Source of the DNA: Maratus speciosus
Taxonomy: Eukaryota; Arthropoda; Arachnida; Araneae; Salticidae
Reading direction: 5' to 3'
Length of the DNA stretch: 64,000 bases
Assembly: GCA_963932465.1 (NCBI GenBank)
Contig: OZ010791.1
Span: 153,619,915 to 153,683,914 of the forward strand
The notes below the pieces were generated by a model. It did no database searches. It had not been told where the DNA came from and saw only the letters and a list, made by a program, of their open reading frames with translations. The position numbers and the translations under genes are program-made. Positions 43,301 through 57,900 of the stretch are shown piece by piece (the stretch's first letter is position 1; the number at the start of each line of letters is the position of its first letter).

Positions 43301-46300
43301 CAATGAAATAGCTGTTTCATTAGAAAAGTTGCAGTTAATTATAAATTTATCAGAAAATATACAGAAAAGTGTGCAAAAGCCTCGCATGGGTCTACTGGTC
43401 TTTATATAAATCTTTTTTCATATTTTTATTTTCAAATACATTTTTTTGTCTACTGCCATAAAAAAGGAACTACACATGACAATATTTTTTACATCCAATA
43501 AAAATTTAGACTCACTTCTACATTTTTGTATCCGAAACTGATGTCATTCTGAGCAGATAATGCACATTTTTCATATATAAAACTTTAAAATGTTACTGTA
43601 AGGGCTGCCATAGCAAAATCAAACACTCTGTTACAATCTAAAATTAATAGCAACCTGATTATTGATGATGTCTTCAAGTTGGGATAACATCAGTATTGAG
43701 TTGCCATTCATTCCACAATGTAACAAACTGTGGAATGTTGCTATGGAACCCCTCCCCACCCCCTAGGTGAATCAGCTGGCTAGTAGTTTCCTTATCAGTA
43801 CCATCTAATCTAGCATATATAACAAAATCATTGACACTAAAGTTGGTTGCCATAATGTGACACTTCCTCCCAGACTATTATGGATGAGAATGTGCAGAGC
43901 TCCATTATTGTGAGTGCTGTAATTTTATGATATTGTATTATTTATTTATTTTACCAGGAAGGCCCCTATGGTTATCATGGGCAAAGCCAGATGGTTGTCC
44001 TGGTCTCTCTTTATAAAAATTAGTGTTCGAGTGTATGCTCCTTATACAAATCTAAAATTTTTGATGCTTTGTACTAAACTTGATACACACACGTTTTAGA
44101 ATGCAGGTAAAATTACTGGCTACTTTACAAATTTCTCATTCTACTCCACAAATTTCTTTATCCCTTTTTTAAAACCACCTGCCACAGTTTATCATTATAA
44201 AAATCTATTTTTTATTTATTTCTAATACATTTTTTCTTTCCTGTTGCCACAAAGAGAAACTGCAAATGGATGGATAACATTTTTATAAGTCAATAAAAAT
44301 TCAGATTCACTCATTATATTTTTGCATCAGAAACTGACATTGTTTTGAGCATATAATGTGCATTTTTCATACATAAAATTTTAAAATGTAACTGTAAGCA
44401 TGTTAAAATGATGTATAGCACCTTCATTTAAATGTAGTCCAACCAGGAGGCAGTATCACATTTTGGCAACCAATTTTACCTTAGATGATTCTGGTACATA
44501 TCACACATTAGATGGTAAAGATAACAAAACTGTTAGCCTGTATGAAATAGGTCTCATTTCCTTTCATACTTTTAAAAGTATCTTTTTATTTCTTCTGTTA
44601 TTTAAAGATTTTATAACTATATTTCAAACTATATTTGGAAAGAACAGCCAGGCTATTTAATTCATATATTGCAGTTCCTATCATATTCATGCGTGATTCA
44701 GATTAAATAAACTAAAAGTCACAGTCCGTTGAACTGTTCATCTTAAATGAAATTTAAATTCCTTAAAAAAATTTGACAGAGCTTTTAAATCATAACGCGA
44801 TAAAACTTTTCCCCAGAACTGTTCCATTTAAATTTAAGTAAAATAACCCTACAGAGAAAGCAAACTGAGCTAAACTTATGCCATATTTAAATCAGGATAA
44901 ATTAAACAAGTGAGCAGAAAACGAAAAACAAATGCAAAGCAGAATTACCTCACTATCGCAAATCTTATATACATTCAAAAAAAGAAATTTGGAAATTCCA
45001 GTCGTGTAAGAAGGTAAGTTCCAGATATGTCAATCAAGTATCAATCAAATCAGAACCTCATCTATGAGTACAGAAAAGAAGCTATCCAATAAACCAAGCC
45101 TATGGAAACTAACAAAATGAAGATAGTTCAACTATTTATTTCAACTTAAATTTCTGAAAACAAGTGATGCTTCATTTAAATAAAATAAATGACCTGAAAT
45201 ATCAAATTACAGTAAAAGAAACAATTAAACTAAACTTAAGTTTTAAACCATTTTAAAGCTAAAAGTGACAAGCATAAACTGTGAGTTAATAACAGAAACT
45301 GACAGTCAGCTGGCACCTTAGAGGAGGTGTTGCCATAGCAACATCACACACTCTGCCGAATGTATGGCAATTTGAAATGAATGACAATCTGATTACTTGT
45401 TATGTTTTATCGCCTATTTTTTTTGTACACTACAATTATTTCTTATAGCTATCATATAATTCAGTGTGTAAGCAGAGTATACGACTTCTCGGTGAAAAAT
45501 TGTCCAAAATTGGAAAAGAAGCTATGAAAAATCTAGCGAATGAAAACTTACCACTGTTTTGTGCATAGCTAACAGAAAAAAAATGTGCTCTTCAAAATTA
45601 TTGCTCTCTCCTATTCTGTCTTGGCGCACTGTCAAATCTGTTTAATTGGGGTTTCGCTCATTCTATTATGACTTGCTTGTTCATATAAACCAAACTTCCT
45701 ATTATTGTAAATGTGAAAACCTTTCTTTACTTCATATGACTGCTAACTGTTACTTTCACTTAAGGAAAGATGGTTGGACAAAAGCGCATGACTTATAATG
45801 CATGCTTTAAATTAAAAGTCATCAATTTTATAGAACAGTCGAATAACTCAGGGGCTATTTGTCATGTCACACTCAATAAAAAACAAGTGCACGAATGGAG
45901 AAATAAAAAAGACGAAATTTTGAAAATTCCAAAAGTAATGAAAGCTGCACGTTGATGCAAACTGTCATTTCCTGCACTTGAAGACAAACTAGCTGACTGG
46001 GTGCAAGTGTCTTGGAAAAGCAGATTTATCGTAACCTATACAAATATTCATATCAGGGACATGAATATGATAAACAAATTTATTGCCATTCAAATCAGCA
46101 ATTTTGTTCTATTTGTTGGCTGCTGCAATTTTTTAATGAATCAATATGAGTTGTATAACCAAACTCGTACTAAAATTGTCCCAAAACTTGCAAAAGAGCT
46201 AGAAGTTAAAATTCACTTTTTTCAAAAGCATGTTATCCTATTGATAAAGAAATATAACTTTGAACTTTTACAAATAGGAAACATGGATGAAATTCCTGTA

Positions 46301-49300
46301 TGTTTAATTTACCAACAAATCGCACAGTGGAGAAGAAAGGTGTTTTTAATTGAACTGCTCATGAGAAAAAGTACTTCAGAGTTGTTTTAAGCTGCATGGC
46401 AGACGGAGCATGTTTATCTCCAATGATAATTTTTAAATGGAAAACATTGCCTAAGGGGATACATTTCCCAAGAGTTATTATCATCAGTGCCCATCTGAAA
46501 AGTTAGATGGATGGATGAAAATGGATTTTTAGATTGGCTTTAAAATGTATGGGGTAAAAGAAAAGAAGCGGTTTTTAAGAAGCTGTCTCTGCTCATCTGG
46601 GATGCATTTAAAGCACACAACACAGAAAAAGTAAAACAACTTTCCGATAAGATGGTATCTTCAGTAAATATGATCTGTGGAGGCTTTACTTCTATTTTTC
46701 AACCACTGGATGTTTGTATAAATAAGCCATTTAACCACTTCACTGGCAGCAGGGATAGGGAAACAGTCTAAATACCTCCGACTTATCTTGGGGCTGTCAT
46801 TGAAGTGGTTAAAGGCCGGCTCCATTTGAAATGGACTGAATAGATGTCATCTGGAGATGGTGACAAATGACGGTAATTTTGAAAAAGTTAACATTATCGG
46901 TTTCTCTGAATAGGTGAAAGAATATTGGCTTGAATTACCACAAGAAATGATCGTCCAATATTTCAAAAAATGTTGCATCAGTAATGCGATGGATGGAACT
47001 GAGGATGATGCCATTTTTGAAGGTGATGATGATGATTTAGACACTGATGATATTCATCCTGATGAACCAATGAAAAAAAGCAATTTAAGGAGTTGGTTGA
47101 AAATTTTAATGATAACTTGGATAGGGAATGATGATTGGTAACTTTTTTCATTGTAAAAGAATGGAATATTAAGGTATTTTTAGAAATTTGTAAGTAATTT
47201 TTATGTTTTATGTATTTACCATCTTTTTTTATTTTAGAATATCAATTCTGGAAATTTTCTTAGACTCGTGTATAAGTCGACCCTCTCCTCCTTCACACTT
47301 TGGAGCCAAAAAAGGTGCCCAAAAATTCTTGCCTTATACACAGAAATATACAGTAAGTGCTTTTATACTTTAGATACAGCAATAACATTTTCAACGATTC
47401 ATATAAAATAGGAAATGAAACATAGGAATGATTTTTTTTTTTAAAGAGTGAGTTCTTTTTCTTTTCAAAAACTTCATGACTGGTGTCAAGACTGGAAGCA
47501 TCTAGAAAAATGATACCATTTTCATGTAATCATTGTAGATTTTGTTTTTATGAATAAGAATGTAAGTTTTTATTTAAAAATAATGCCATAGGAAATAGAA
47601 ATTCATTAAATGGTATGGTATTTGGTTCAATTTTTGAAAAAAAAAAATCCTGTATTGTCATGGAAATCATACATTCTTCTGTTATACACCTTAAAAAAGA
47701 TTTGCATTCTCATTTATAAAGCTATAATTGCGTCAAATTAATGTCACTTTTTTCTGGTTGTCTTATTAACATTTTAAAAGGAGTGAATGTACAGAGCTAG
47801 GTTATTGTAATTGGTGTATTATTTCATTTTTATTTATTTTACCTGAAAGGCCCCCATGGTTAACACAGACAAATTCAGGTGGTTCTGCTAGTACATTTAT
47901 ATAAATGAGAGGGGAAAAAAAGTATATTTCAATTAAATTTTAAAGCAGTATAAAATATATTTCATTATTTTAATAAATTTAACTAATTTGCTCATTTTGT
48001 TTCTTTCTTACATACATTATTAAGATTTTAAATCTTATTTACAAACAATAATGCAGGTAAATCCACTGAAAAGAACCATTTTATGTAACATTTTCAAAAG
48101 AATGATTTGCCGAGAATCAAATTATGACATCATAATTTACTAAATAATATAATATTGATACTTTCCAGGCTACCAGATTAAAAAATCATGGCCACCACAA
48201 TTTTATACCAGTTGAAAATACTTTACTTATTTAGAATTTCTAAAGTAAGCATAAAAGTAAAAATAGTTTTTTCTTAAGACACTCTTTTATAAGCATCCAA
48301 TGTTTATCTTAAAAACTACACTTAATTATGACTGCAATTCATCATTATTCCAAAACATTTCTATTACAAGACATTAATTTGGCACAGGCACTGATTATGG
48401 AAAATTCTCAGTTTTTTTTTTTTTTTTTTTTTTAACACTTGATAGAAAGTGCAAGCTATTGAATTTATTAAAACATATACAATTTTTGTTCTTTTTTAAG
48501 TGGCAACAAGAGATATTAAAAAAAAAGTATCAATTAAACTACCTATTTGGGATTTGTAAACTATTTTCTCAATCTATAATCATAATTAAATTAATATTAA
48601 ATGATTAATTGGTTTTACACATTTTAAATTTTTTTTATTTTCTACTTTTTAGTGTTTAAACTATTGCATTATTGCAGCTTCTTAGCCAGTTGGCCTTTTT
48701 GATGAGCGTGGTTTGCTGCATCAATAAATTCATTGTTGTAACTCATATAATGATAGCCATAAAGAATAATTGGTGATTTATCACCTAGGCCAGGTTAATG
48801 GAAAGATGCCTTAAAATTAAGTTATAATTAAGTTCAACTAGAGTGACACAGACGTACAATTATCCAAATATGGACTTTGAAAATTGTACTTAAACATAAA
48901 TATCATTGATTTAGATAGAAATTTGAAAATATATATATATACATTTATGAATAAACACATACAGTTCATATATCAATTAAAAAAAAGAAAAAAAATTAAA
49001 ATGCAATTTTTTATTCTCTGATATTGATACACATATTTCATTATTTGGATGACTAGAGTTTAGATAATTGTATTAGATGTAAATTTCCAACTGGGCGAAA
49101 AATGTCCGGACCAGGATTCGAACCCTTCCGGGATAGCTCAGATGGCAGAGCACTGGCGGCTTCAGCCAGGAGGTCCCGGGTTCGAATCCTGGTCCGGACA
49201 TTTTTCGCCCAGTTGGAAATTTACATCTAATATGATTTGTTTACCAATTAGAATAATTGTGTGAAAATTAATCTAGATAATTGTAGTTTTATTGTGGTTT

Positions 49301-51338
49301 AAACAATGCTGACAAGAAAAAGACATAAAATTTAATTGCATCAATGTGTTTAGTCTAAAGGGAAAAAAACCACTTACCTGCCACAAAACTGATAAGGCAT
49401 TAGCAATATGATCTTGTCCACCTTCAACAGGTGCTCGAACATAAAACATCACATAGCCAGTCTGCAAAGAACAAACATGATATTTTAAAATATTCATACT
49501 TAAAATAATTTATTTTATTAAGATAATTGATAATTATATATTACCAAATAATTATACAAAGCATAAGCTGACTGGGGTGGCAACTGTGGAATATAACGCA
49601 AAAGCTTTCGTAATATCTGAAACATCTCACTTTGACGTTCTCTTGTGAGTTTTTCAAGAAGATGCCTCAAGAATAAAGCAGTATCTTCAGTTAAACAAAT
49701 GTGAGTAACTTTTAAAGCAGCTTCATGAACTAAAAGTTTGAAAAAAAAATTTTTTTTAGATAATATGAACAAATTTATATATATATATATGTATATAAAT
49801 AAATAAAAAGAAAGATGTGTGTGTCTAAGTGTTTGTTGGCATTGGTTAGGGAAATCTACTGCACACAGAGGTCTGAAAGTTTGGATGAGGATAGATGAAA
49901 ACAGACCCGAATGCATCTGAGACTCAGATTTTTCATTTTTTGAAAATTAGCCAAAATAATAATTAAAAACACTACTGACAATAGCTTCTGTCATTCCACT
50001 GATGGTGCATGTACCTTTATAGCTTATATTCAGGAGGGATATATTATATATAAGGTGGCTATTCATGCAGATGAAAGTGAAGTGTTAAGTGTAATCTGTA
50101 TTTTGAAATCATAATCGCCGAGTCATCCATACAGTTTACAAAAATTACGTACTTTCATAGTTCTAAGGCATTTTTCATTAAAAAAATATTAATATTTACT
50201 ATTTCCAAAAACATTTTCACTGGAGTTTAATTACGCATCAAGTTTCCCATTTTCTACGTTTGAAACTGCTACATTGCTTGCAGGAGGGAAATAAATAATA
50301 ATAATAAAAAAATAACTAAAAAAATAAATAATAACTATTTATTCCATACCCATTCCATACCGTATATACCATACTTTTCTACTTCTATTGGTATCTTTTT
50401 ATTTAAAAAAAAATTAATATTTACTATTTAAAAAAGAATATTTTCCGAGGTTTGATTTTATGTTAGTTTTTGCATTTTTGATTCCTCTTTAACTGTTTTG
50501 GGATTTTTTCTACATTTTGATACTGCCACATTCGCTTTCCAAAATACTCACTTTTCAGCATACTTCATTAGGTATGTTTGGTTTAGTCAATGTCAATGAT
50601 AATGATTGAAACAATAGTTGGCAGTTTATTGCCAAGGCCCAGCTAACAGAAAAGTACAGATAAAAGTTATGATGTAGAAGAGATTGATTTCAGGAAGCTT
50701 CTCAGATTATTTAAAAGAAAAATACTTATTTTAATAGTGACAGCGGGAATAAAACTTACCAGAAATGCCTTCTTTATTCACTTGTGGATCCTCCAAAGAA
50801 TTAATAATAGATATAGCAGCAGCACATAAACAAGATGGAAACAGAACTTGGGCTGCCTGCATGTGATGAGAAGCCGTTCTGTCCATAGCAAGATCTTCAT
50901 CGCCTACAGCACAAATTTCATCATGGTTACAACTGGTAAAACTTATATACCACAACATGGTAAAACTTATATACCATAATTTGTTTATTAAAAGTATTTT
51001 CTATAACATAATTAATAATTCCTATTTAAAAAAACATGTGAGAATGCATGCAATAATAACTAAGAACAAAGCTACTTAGCTACTTAATCTCAACAGAAGT
51101 TCCCAAAAAATTATTACAAATTTAAAAAGAGGTGGCAAGAAAAGATACAGTATTAAAACATCATCAATCATACTTGCTTGGATGTTATTTTTTTTTTTTA
51201 TTGTTATATTATTATTATAATTTGGTTTGTTTTGCTAGAGTGCATGTTTAGTTGTAAATCTACATTTAGTGAGCCACAAAGTGAATTTAAAGTAATCCCT
51301 TTAATCTTGCTACATCACTTTAGCATGTTTGTCTGACC

Positions 51339-51369
<31 letters not shown>

Positions 51370-51903
51370 ATGCTTTTCATTTGTAAAATTAGATTATACA
51401 TATCTGCTTACACAAAAGCAATGCTTACTGCTTTTAGTTAAAAAGAGGGAAATATCTTTGAATTTTTTTTCTTTTAAATTCAAAAATTAAATTCCCCATC
51501 ATCTCTCTGTTATGCCTTTTCATGCTTTTTTGTACAAAGGGAGAAAAAAACTTACATCAACATTAAGGTGGGAGGAGGGGGCACAAGTGTAATACCTATT
51601 AAGATCGTTTTTGTAGATTTTTGGAGAGAAAAAAGACAATTTACTTTTTAAATGGAAATTACCATTAGATTGGACAAACTTTATAAAACAAATTCTATAA
51701 AAACAAACTAATCTGATCATTAGGAAGCTCAAAAATAGAAATTGATTCACAGTCTCAAAGAAGTAAATTCTATCTGTTGTCTTCTTTTAAAATTTCTTGC
51801 TGTATTACTAACTTTCCCACAATGCCCACCAGTTCAAAAAACACAATTTGAAAATACTGTGGGAGGTGACACAAATAAAAGCTTGTAGAAGCGCACTTTC
51901 TCT

Positions 51904-51946
<43 letters not shown>

Positions 51947-54900
51947 ATCATTGAGCAAGTAAGTGTTGAAATAGAAACGTACAATTTTTAGGAATTTTTT
52001 TTTTTTTTTTCCAAGGCATCCTTGCCTTAAAAGCTCAGTTCTCAAATAACAACAAAGTCTGCAAACACAATCACAAAATTCTATAGTTTGTCTTACCTTC
52101 TTCATGATCATCTACAGCATGGTATAAGGCTGGTTCATACGCAGCTTGCACAGTTACATTAGCTGAAGTAATTAAATAATTCTCTCGCTCAGCTCTCTTT
52201 TTTTCTTCTTCTTCTTCCAAAGCTCTGTGAATCAATTCTATCTGTTGTTTTCTTCTAGTTTTAGTAGCAGTAACAAAAGATCTTTGAAGCTGCATTAAGA
52301 AACATAAAATTTTAAATAGAATCATACTGATTCTCCTTTTAAAATATAAGCATTCAGAACTTAATGGGATATAATATTCTAAAATAAATGAATTTTTTTA
52401 ATAGGAAGAATAAGAATGAAAAAAATAAAAAGTCTCTTTTTACTCCCCTTTCTTCGAAAAAATGTTAGCAAGTGAAACATTTTTATCATGATTTTCTCAT
52501 AAATAAATATAAATACACATAATAATATGTTTGAATTTTTCAAATAATTAAAAGATTAAGAAATGGCTCATATTATTTTTTACATTAAAAATATACATTT
52601 AAATTCAGATAAAATTATTTCAATGAAATAAAATAATAATAAAAACGTGAAGTAGTTAACTTCGGGAAATTTGATTTAGTAAAAATTAGAGGCTAAAATG
52701 AAATTTTAACAGTTGAAAAGAAGGTATGAACATTTACAGTACAAATTGTTTTTAAAAAAATATGGTCTGGAATATAAACTTGTTTCTCCTTTCTTTCATT
52801 TATGATAAATTATCTGAATATGATCAAACATTACCTTTACTGCTGTTTTTTCAAATAAACTATGAACTTTAAAAAAATCTGCATAGAAAGAACTACATGA
52901 AAAACTTAATTCTAAGCATGCTTTAAACCAGGCAGGCCCAAATTTTTGCTACCTCAAGCCACATTTAGGGATGAAATTTTTCTCAGTCAGACTGCACTTC
53001 TGAGAAGAATTATCTTGAATCACACATTTACTGTTATAATATTAACAATAATTGTTAATCCAAACTGTCCAATAATCTTTTAATCTGTTGTTGCTTTTCT
53101 AATGCAAATACTTTTAAAATTATTGATTTTGATCGAATGAAACATTGACTAGATATTATGTTGATTCATATTGTAAAATCTTTGATATATGCCTGGAGGA
53201 AAAGTTTCATACATGACAATCCAGCTGTAATGCATATAAGAGAATGATGTATGCCTGCAGATCAGAACGGGAAAAATAAATTATTCTGACTCTAGTTTCT
53301 AGTCTAAAATGGAAAAAAATATTTTTTGTCAAATTTTTATTCAGTAGCAGAGCTTCCAACACATTTTAGTTTGCAGAAAGAAGGAAAGGGAACTTTGGGG
53401 GACCATTTATATTACAAAAGAGGGCTAAAAAGAAACTGTCTAAAAGTACTGCACAGAGTTTTCCTAAACATGAAAGCAAATTTTCAAAAATCACCCCAGA
53501 AAATATGTTAATTGGTTATCTTTATAAAGACAGATCACTAAACAATATACCAAAGCGATATAAGTAAGCGTCCTATCTTAAATGGAAGAGGAAACCGCAA
53601 GATTAAAGGCGAGGTCACATCAATCAAGGTAGCAAGCCACGTAGCGGATGGGGTGAACTACGGAAAGATGCCCAACTGTTTTCTTCTTTATGTATAATCT
53701 ATTAATTGCACATCTATGAAATAACTGCACAAACACAAACGTTGTTTTCATTTGTTTGTAGCATTTATATTCTGACAGTAACAGAATATTCAATTAATTT
53801 TTATTTGTGTTTTTTGACTTATTTATTATAGTTAATTATTTAAATAAAAACAGTTCTTTGTAGAACTAATATTATTTGTTAAAATGGCAAAATGTTGGCC
53901 ATCAAATAACTGTAGTTTTCGAAATTGTAAGAAAATTCTTTTTCTTATAGAATTCATATCTGTCCTTTTCCAAAGAGTAAAACAAGTTAGTTATGTATTT
54001 TAACTTTAATTTATTAAAAAAGATAAAACATTATTTAATATGAATTATCAAATGTTGTTGATTTAAATACACTCGATTTTAATTATTTTCTTTTAATGAA
54101 ATGAAAAATGACGCATAAAAATTAGTAAGTAGTTAACGTGTAAAGATAGAATTTTGTAGTCTCATTTTTTACTCAATTCTTGATGTGCTAAAGTTATAAG
54201 AAATGATACACACACAGTTGTATTCCTGATGAGAATACAATGTTTTTGAATGCTTAGAATATGTACAGAATTTAATTATAAGTAAAATATTCAATTTTAA
54301 GTCCTTTTGTTGGTTTATCAAGTGCAAGCAATAAATTTCCAATATTCTCTTAATTGCATTGCATTCATCTTATTTAACTTACAAATATTTCATTCATTTA
54401 ATTTAAAATTCATTTAATTTTATTCGAAATCACTTTAATTTAAAATGAATGCATTAAATGTTGTACTATTAAATGAGCAAGTGTTGTCCATTTATTTGTT
54501 TTACATATTTTGGGAGTCTAGGCAATAACTTCAGTAATTTTCCTATAATTTTCCTAAAATCGCCACATTAGATTTTTTTCTTTTTTAAACAGACAAAGCC
54601 ATTTAGAGAATCCCTGTTAAAAATTCAATTACCAATTTCAAATTGTTACTTACTCAGAGAAATGAATCTTGTTTACCAGATGTATTGCAAAATATTTTTG
54701 TTACAGCTTGTTTTGATAAAAATATGTGTATTTAAAAAAAGTCGCAATGTCATTTTAGTTTAAGGGCAAAAGGTACTAATATTAAAATGCATTTGTAGCA
54801 TTATGTAATGCTTTCGTAGCATTGGCGCTTTTCTCCTGAAATTAAAATGATATTGCAACTATTTTTTTTAAATGTACATAATTTTATCAAAACAAACTGT

Positions 54901-57900
54901 AATAAAAATATTTTGCAATACATCTGGTAAACAAGATTCATCTTCCATAAGTGAGTAAAAATTCAGAAAATATGCGCAGATAGTAGATATTCTGTCATAT
55001 ATGAAGTCATACTGAAAGCCCGCGTATTTGCATTATTCACCCCGTCCACCAGATGGCGCAGCTGTGTTATACTGTGTGTGTGTATATGTGTGCATACTCC
55101 AGATTCCAGTACTGACATTGTACGCTTAATATATATATGCAGTTTTGCAATACACTCAGCTAAATATCTTACAGCAAGAAAATAGAAAGTAATCCAATAT
55201 TCAGCACTCACATTGATAATTCTCCTTAAAGAAGCTTTTAATACAAATTCTTGCTTTATTAATATTTAGAACAGCAAAAAATGATTTACAATAAAATATA
55301 AAGACTAAAAATTAACACATCTAAGAAAATAATAAATTGATCAATTGTTAGCAGAGTTACACACTGACGGTAACAGTTATGAAGTGCATTTCTTAGAATT
55401 TAACACAGAGTAACAATAATCAGTGATTTAAAAAGAAAAAAAAATCACAGAATAACAGCACCTCTAATGAGTATTAAAATTTAAAATTAGATTAACATAT
55501 TGCTAATTATTAATTTCAAACATAAAATTTAATTCATTTCCACACAATACAAGCTGAGATAAGCTATAATGTTTATTGGTACAAGCATAGTAAGGCAACA
55601 CATCCTGGGGAGTGATCGAAACTAATATTGAATCAACAGTTATTCATAATGATCTTACATATTAAATTTGGTGAAATTCCATCCCAAACATGCCGAGATC
55701 TGGCTATCACTTTTGTTCTGAAATACACCAAGTATTATCAGCATCAATTTATGTCAAGGGTTAACACTTTTTCAACTTAGAAATGCTGAGATATAGTTAT
55801 GTAAATTGAGAAAATATAGCATAGCAGCACTACCTGTTGGGCCATATATGCCAAAACTTAATTAACATCTGTATGTGCTAAAATCTAATTAAATATGGTG
55901 TTTGATAAAATTCCATGTTTTAGTTTTTGAGATAGAGTGACTGCAAAATTTCTACCCCATGCAGAGAGAGATTTTTAAAAACTTAAAAGTTAAAAATTCA
56001 TAAACACAAACCGTATTCAAATTACTTAAAGGTGTTTTTTATTTACGATACATTTAAAAACCTAGTATTTTCGAGCATATCATGCTCTTCATCAGGGTTA
56101 AATCAGGTTCATCAAGTTTATAACATTTTTGAAATAATTTTGAATACAATGTTTTAACCCATTATTGTAAATTTTGTCCTCTGTAGTAACATTTGAACTG
56201 TTAGTGACTCATTTGGAAACACATGAATTATCAATATGTTTTTCCTGAACATACTGTTAAAAAAAAATATATTAAACATATTCTTCTAACAATTAATTTA
56301 TACTAACATCCACGTGCAGCAATATTTTTGATAAATATATTATAAATCCTACAAATTGAAAAAACTATATTAAAATTTTCGATTTCCTGTTGAGTCGTAT
56401 TCACTACAGCTATCAAATTGGACAGCTCTGTTTTATAACATTCCATCAAAGTTCTTGAAAAATCAATAAAATTTTAATAAAAAATTTTGGCTATAGTAGA
56501 TGTGTACCATTATATAAGCAGGTTTATCTATAGTTTCAATTTGCAATGTAGATATAGTTTTTAAAATAATACATAAGCATAATTAAAGTCAAATGTTTTA
56601 ACTATACCATTCAATAATAGTAATAATTTCTATGACTACATCAGCTTTAACAAAATTATTTAAGATAATTTGCTGCATGGTGGATAAAGATACATTAATC
56701 TGGATCAGTGTAATTTTTTAATGTGTTATGTGTTCTTTATGAGATAACAATTATAAATATGCTTAGTAGCCAATATTACCATAAAATCCTGATTGTAAGC
56801 CCCCCTTTTCAAAAGCAAAAGCAGTAGAATTTGGGAGGGGGCTTATAATCAAAATTTTAAAATCTATTTTTATCATTAAATAAGATAAGAACAGAGGTGA
56901 TAATCTTCGATATTTTGGCAGATTTCCGATTTGCAAAAAAAATCTAAATCACCCCCCCCTCCCCCCAAAAAAAAAAAAAATTGCTAAGCATACTAAGCAA
57001 AATTAAAAAACTTTACTTTTTTCCAAATGCACTTTATTTGTTATTTTACTGCAACAATATTTAATCAATCATCTAAGCCCCACCCCCCCCCCCCCAAACA
57101 AAATATTGCTTCCACCTTTGCCCCCCACCTCTGGTAGCAAACATGCACTATTTAACCTATAAAACTCTTTAATTTTAATGCACTATAGTAACAATATGCT
57201 ATACAAATACATTATAGTTACAATAAAAAATCTATCAGCTAAATTATTCTCTCCACCAAAAATCTCTGCTTCTCTCCCTGTGTCTTGTGACCCTCATATC
57301 ATGACCCCCTCCCCCCCCCCCCTCCCTGCATCTCATGCAGTTTAAAATCTGTAAATTTTTAAACAAAATTTCGGCTCTATTTGTGATTGTAAAAATATTT
57401 AAATTATTTAAATTATTTCACACCCTCCATCCAAAAATATTTTCCTTTTTATTTTTGTTGCCCCACCCCCAACACACACAGTATAAAAAACTTTTCTTTT
57501 TTGGCTCTATTTAATCATAAAATATACATGTAATTCAGGGATTAGAACAGCCAAACAAAAATCTTTTGCTTTCCTTCCACATATTTAGAAATCCCCCCCC
57601 CCCGGCCACACACACACACACACCCTTTTGGGAGAAAGGATGGAGAAAAAATTTCAAAAAGTATGAAAATTTTAGATGAGTGAGTATGAGATTACGTAAC
57701 GGAGATTTCAGATCAATCACCTTACTAGAAAGTAAGAAACAGGGCAGGATTTTTTTACAAATTAAAACTTTGCTGACTGGGGGTCAGAAGAGAAATGGAG
57801 AAAGGGGTGTAATTCAAATAATTGATTATGTACTTGTTGTTATTAGCGAGCAACAAATAGATTTTAAAAAAAATTAAGATTTCCACGATTTTAAACTTTT

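Noticed and set aside
49126..49200. Functional tRNA gene in the palindrome centre
   Set aside because: A and B boxes and the anticodon stem are present, but the acceptor stem has several mismatches and the anticodon loop lacks the usual T before the anticodon.
51770..52111. 113-residue minus-strand frame overlapping exon d
   Set aside because: It runs through a 40-T homopolymer and past the exon donor; only 52097-52289 is exon, in a different frame.
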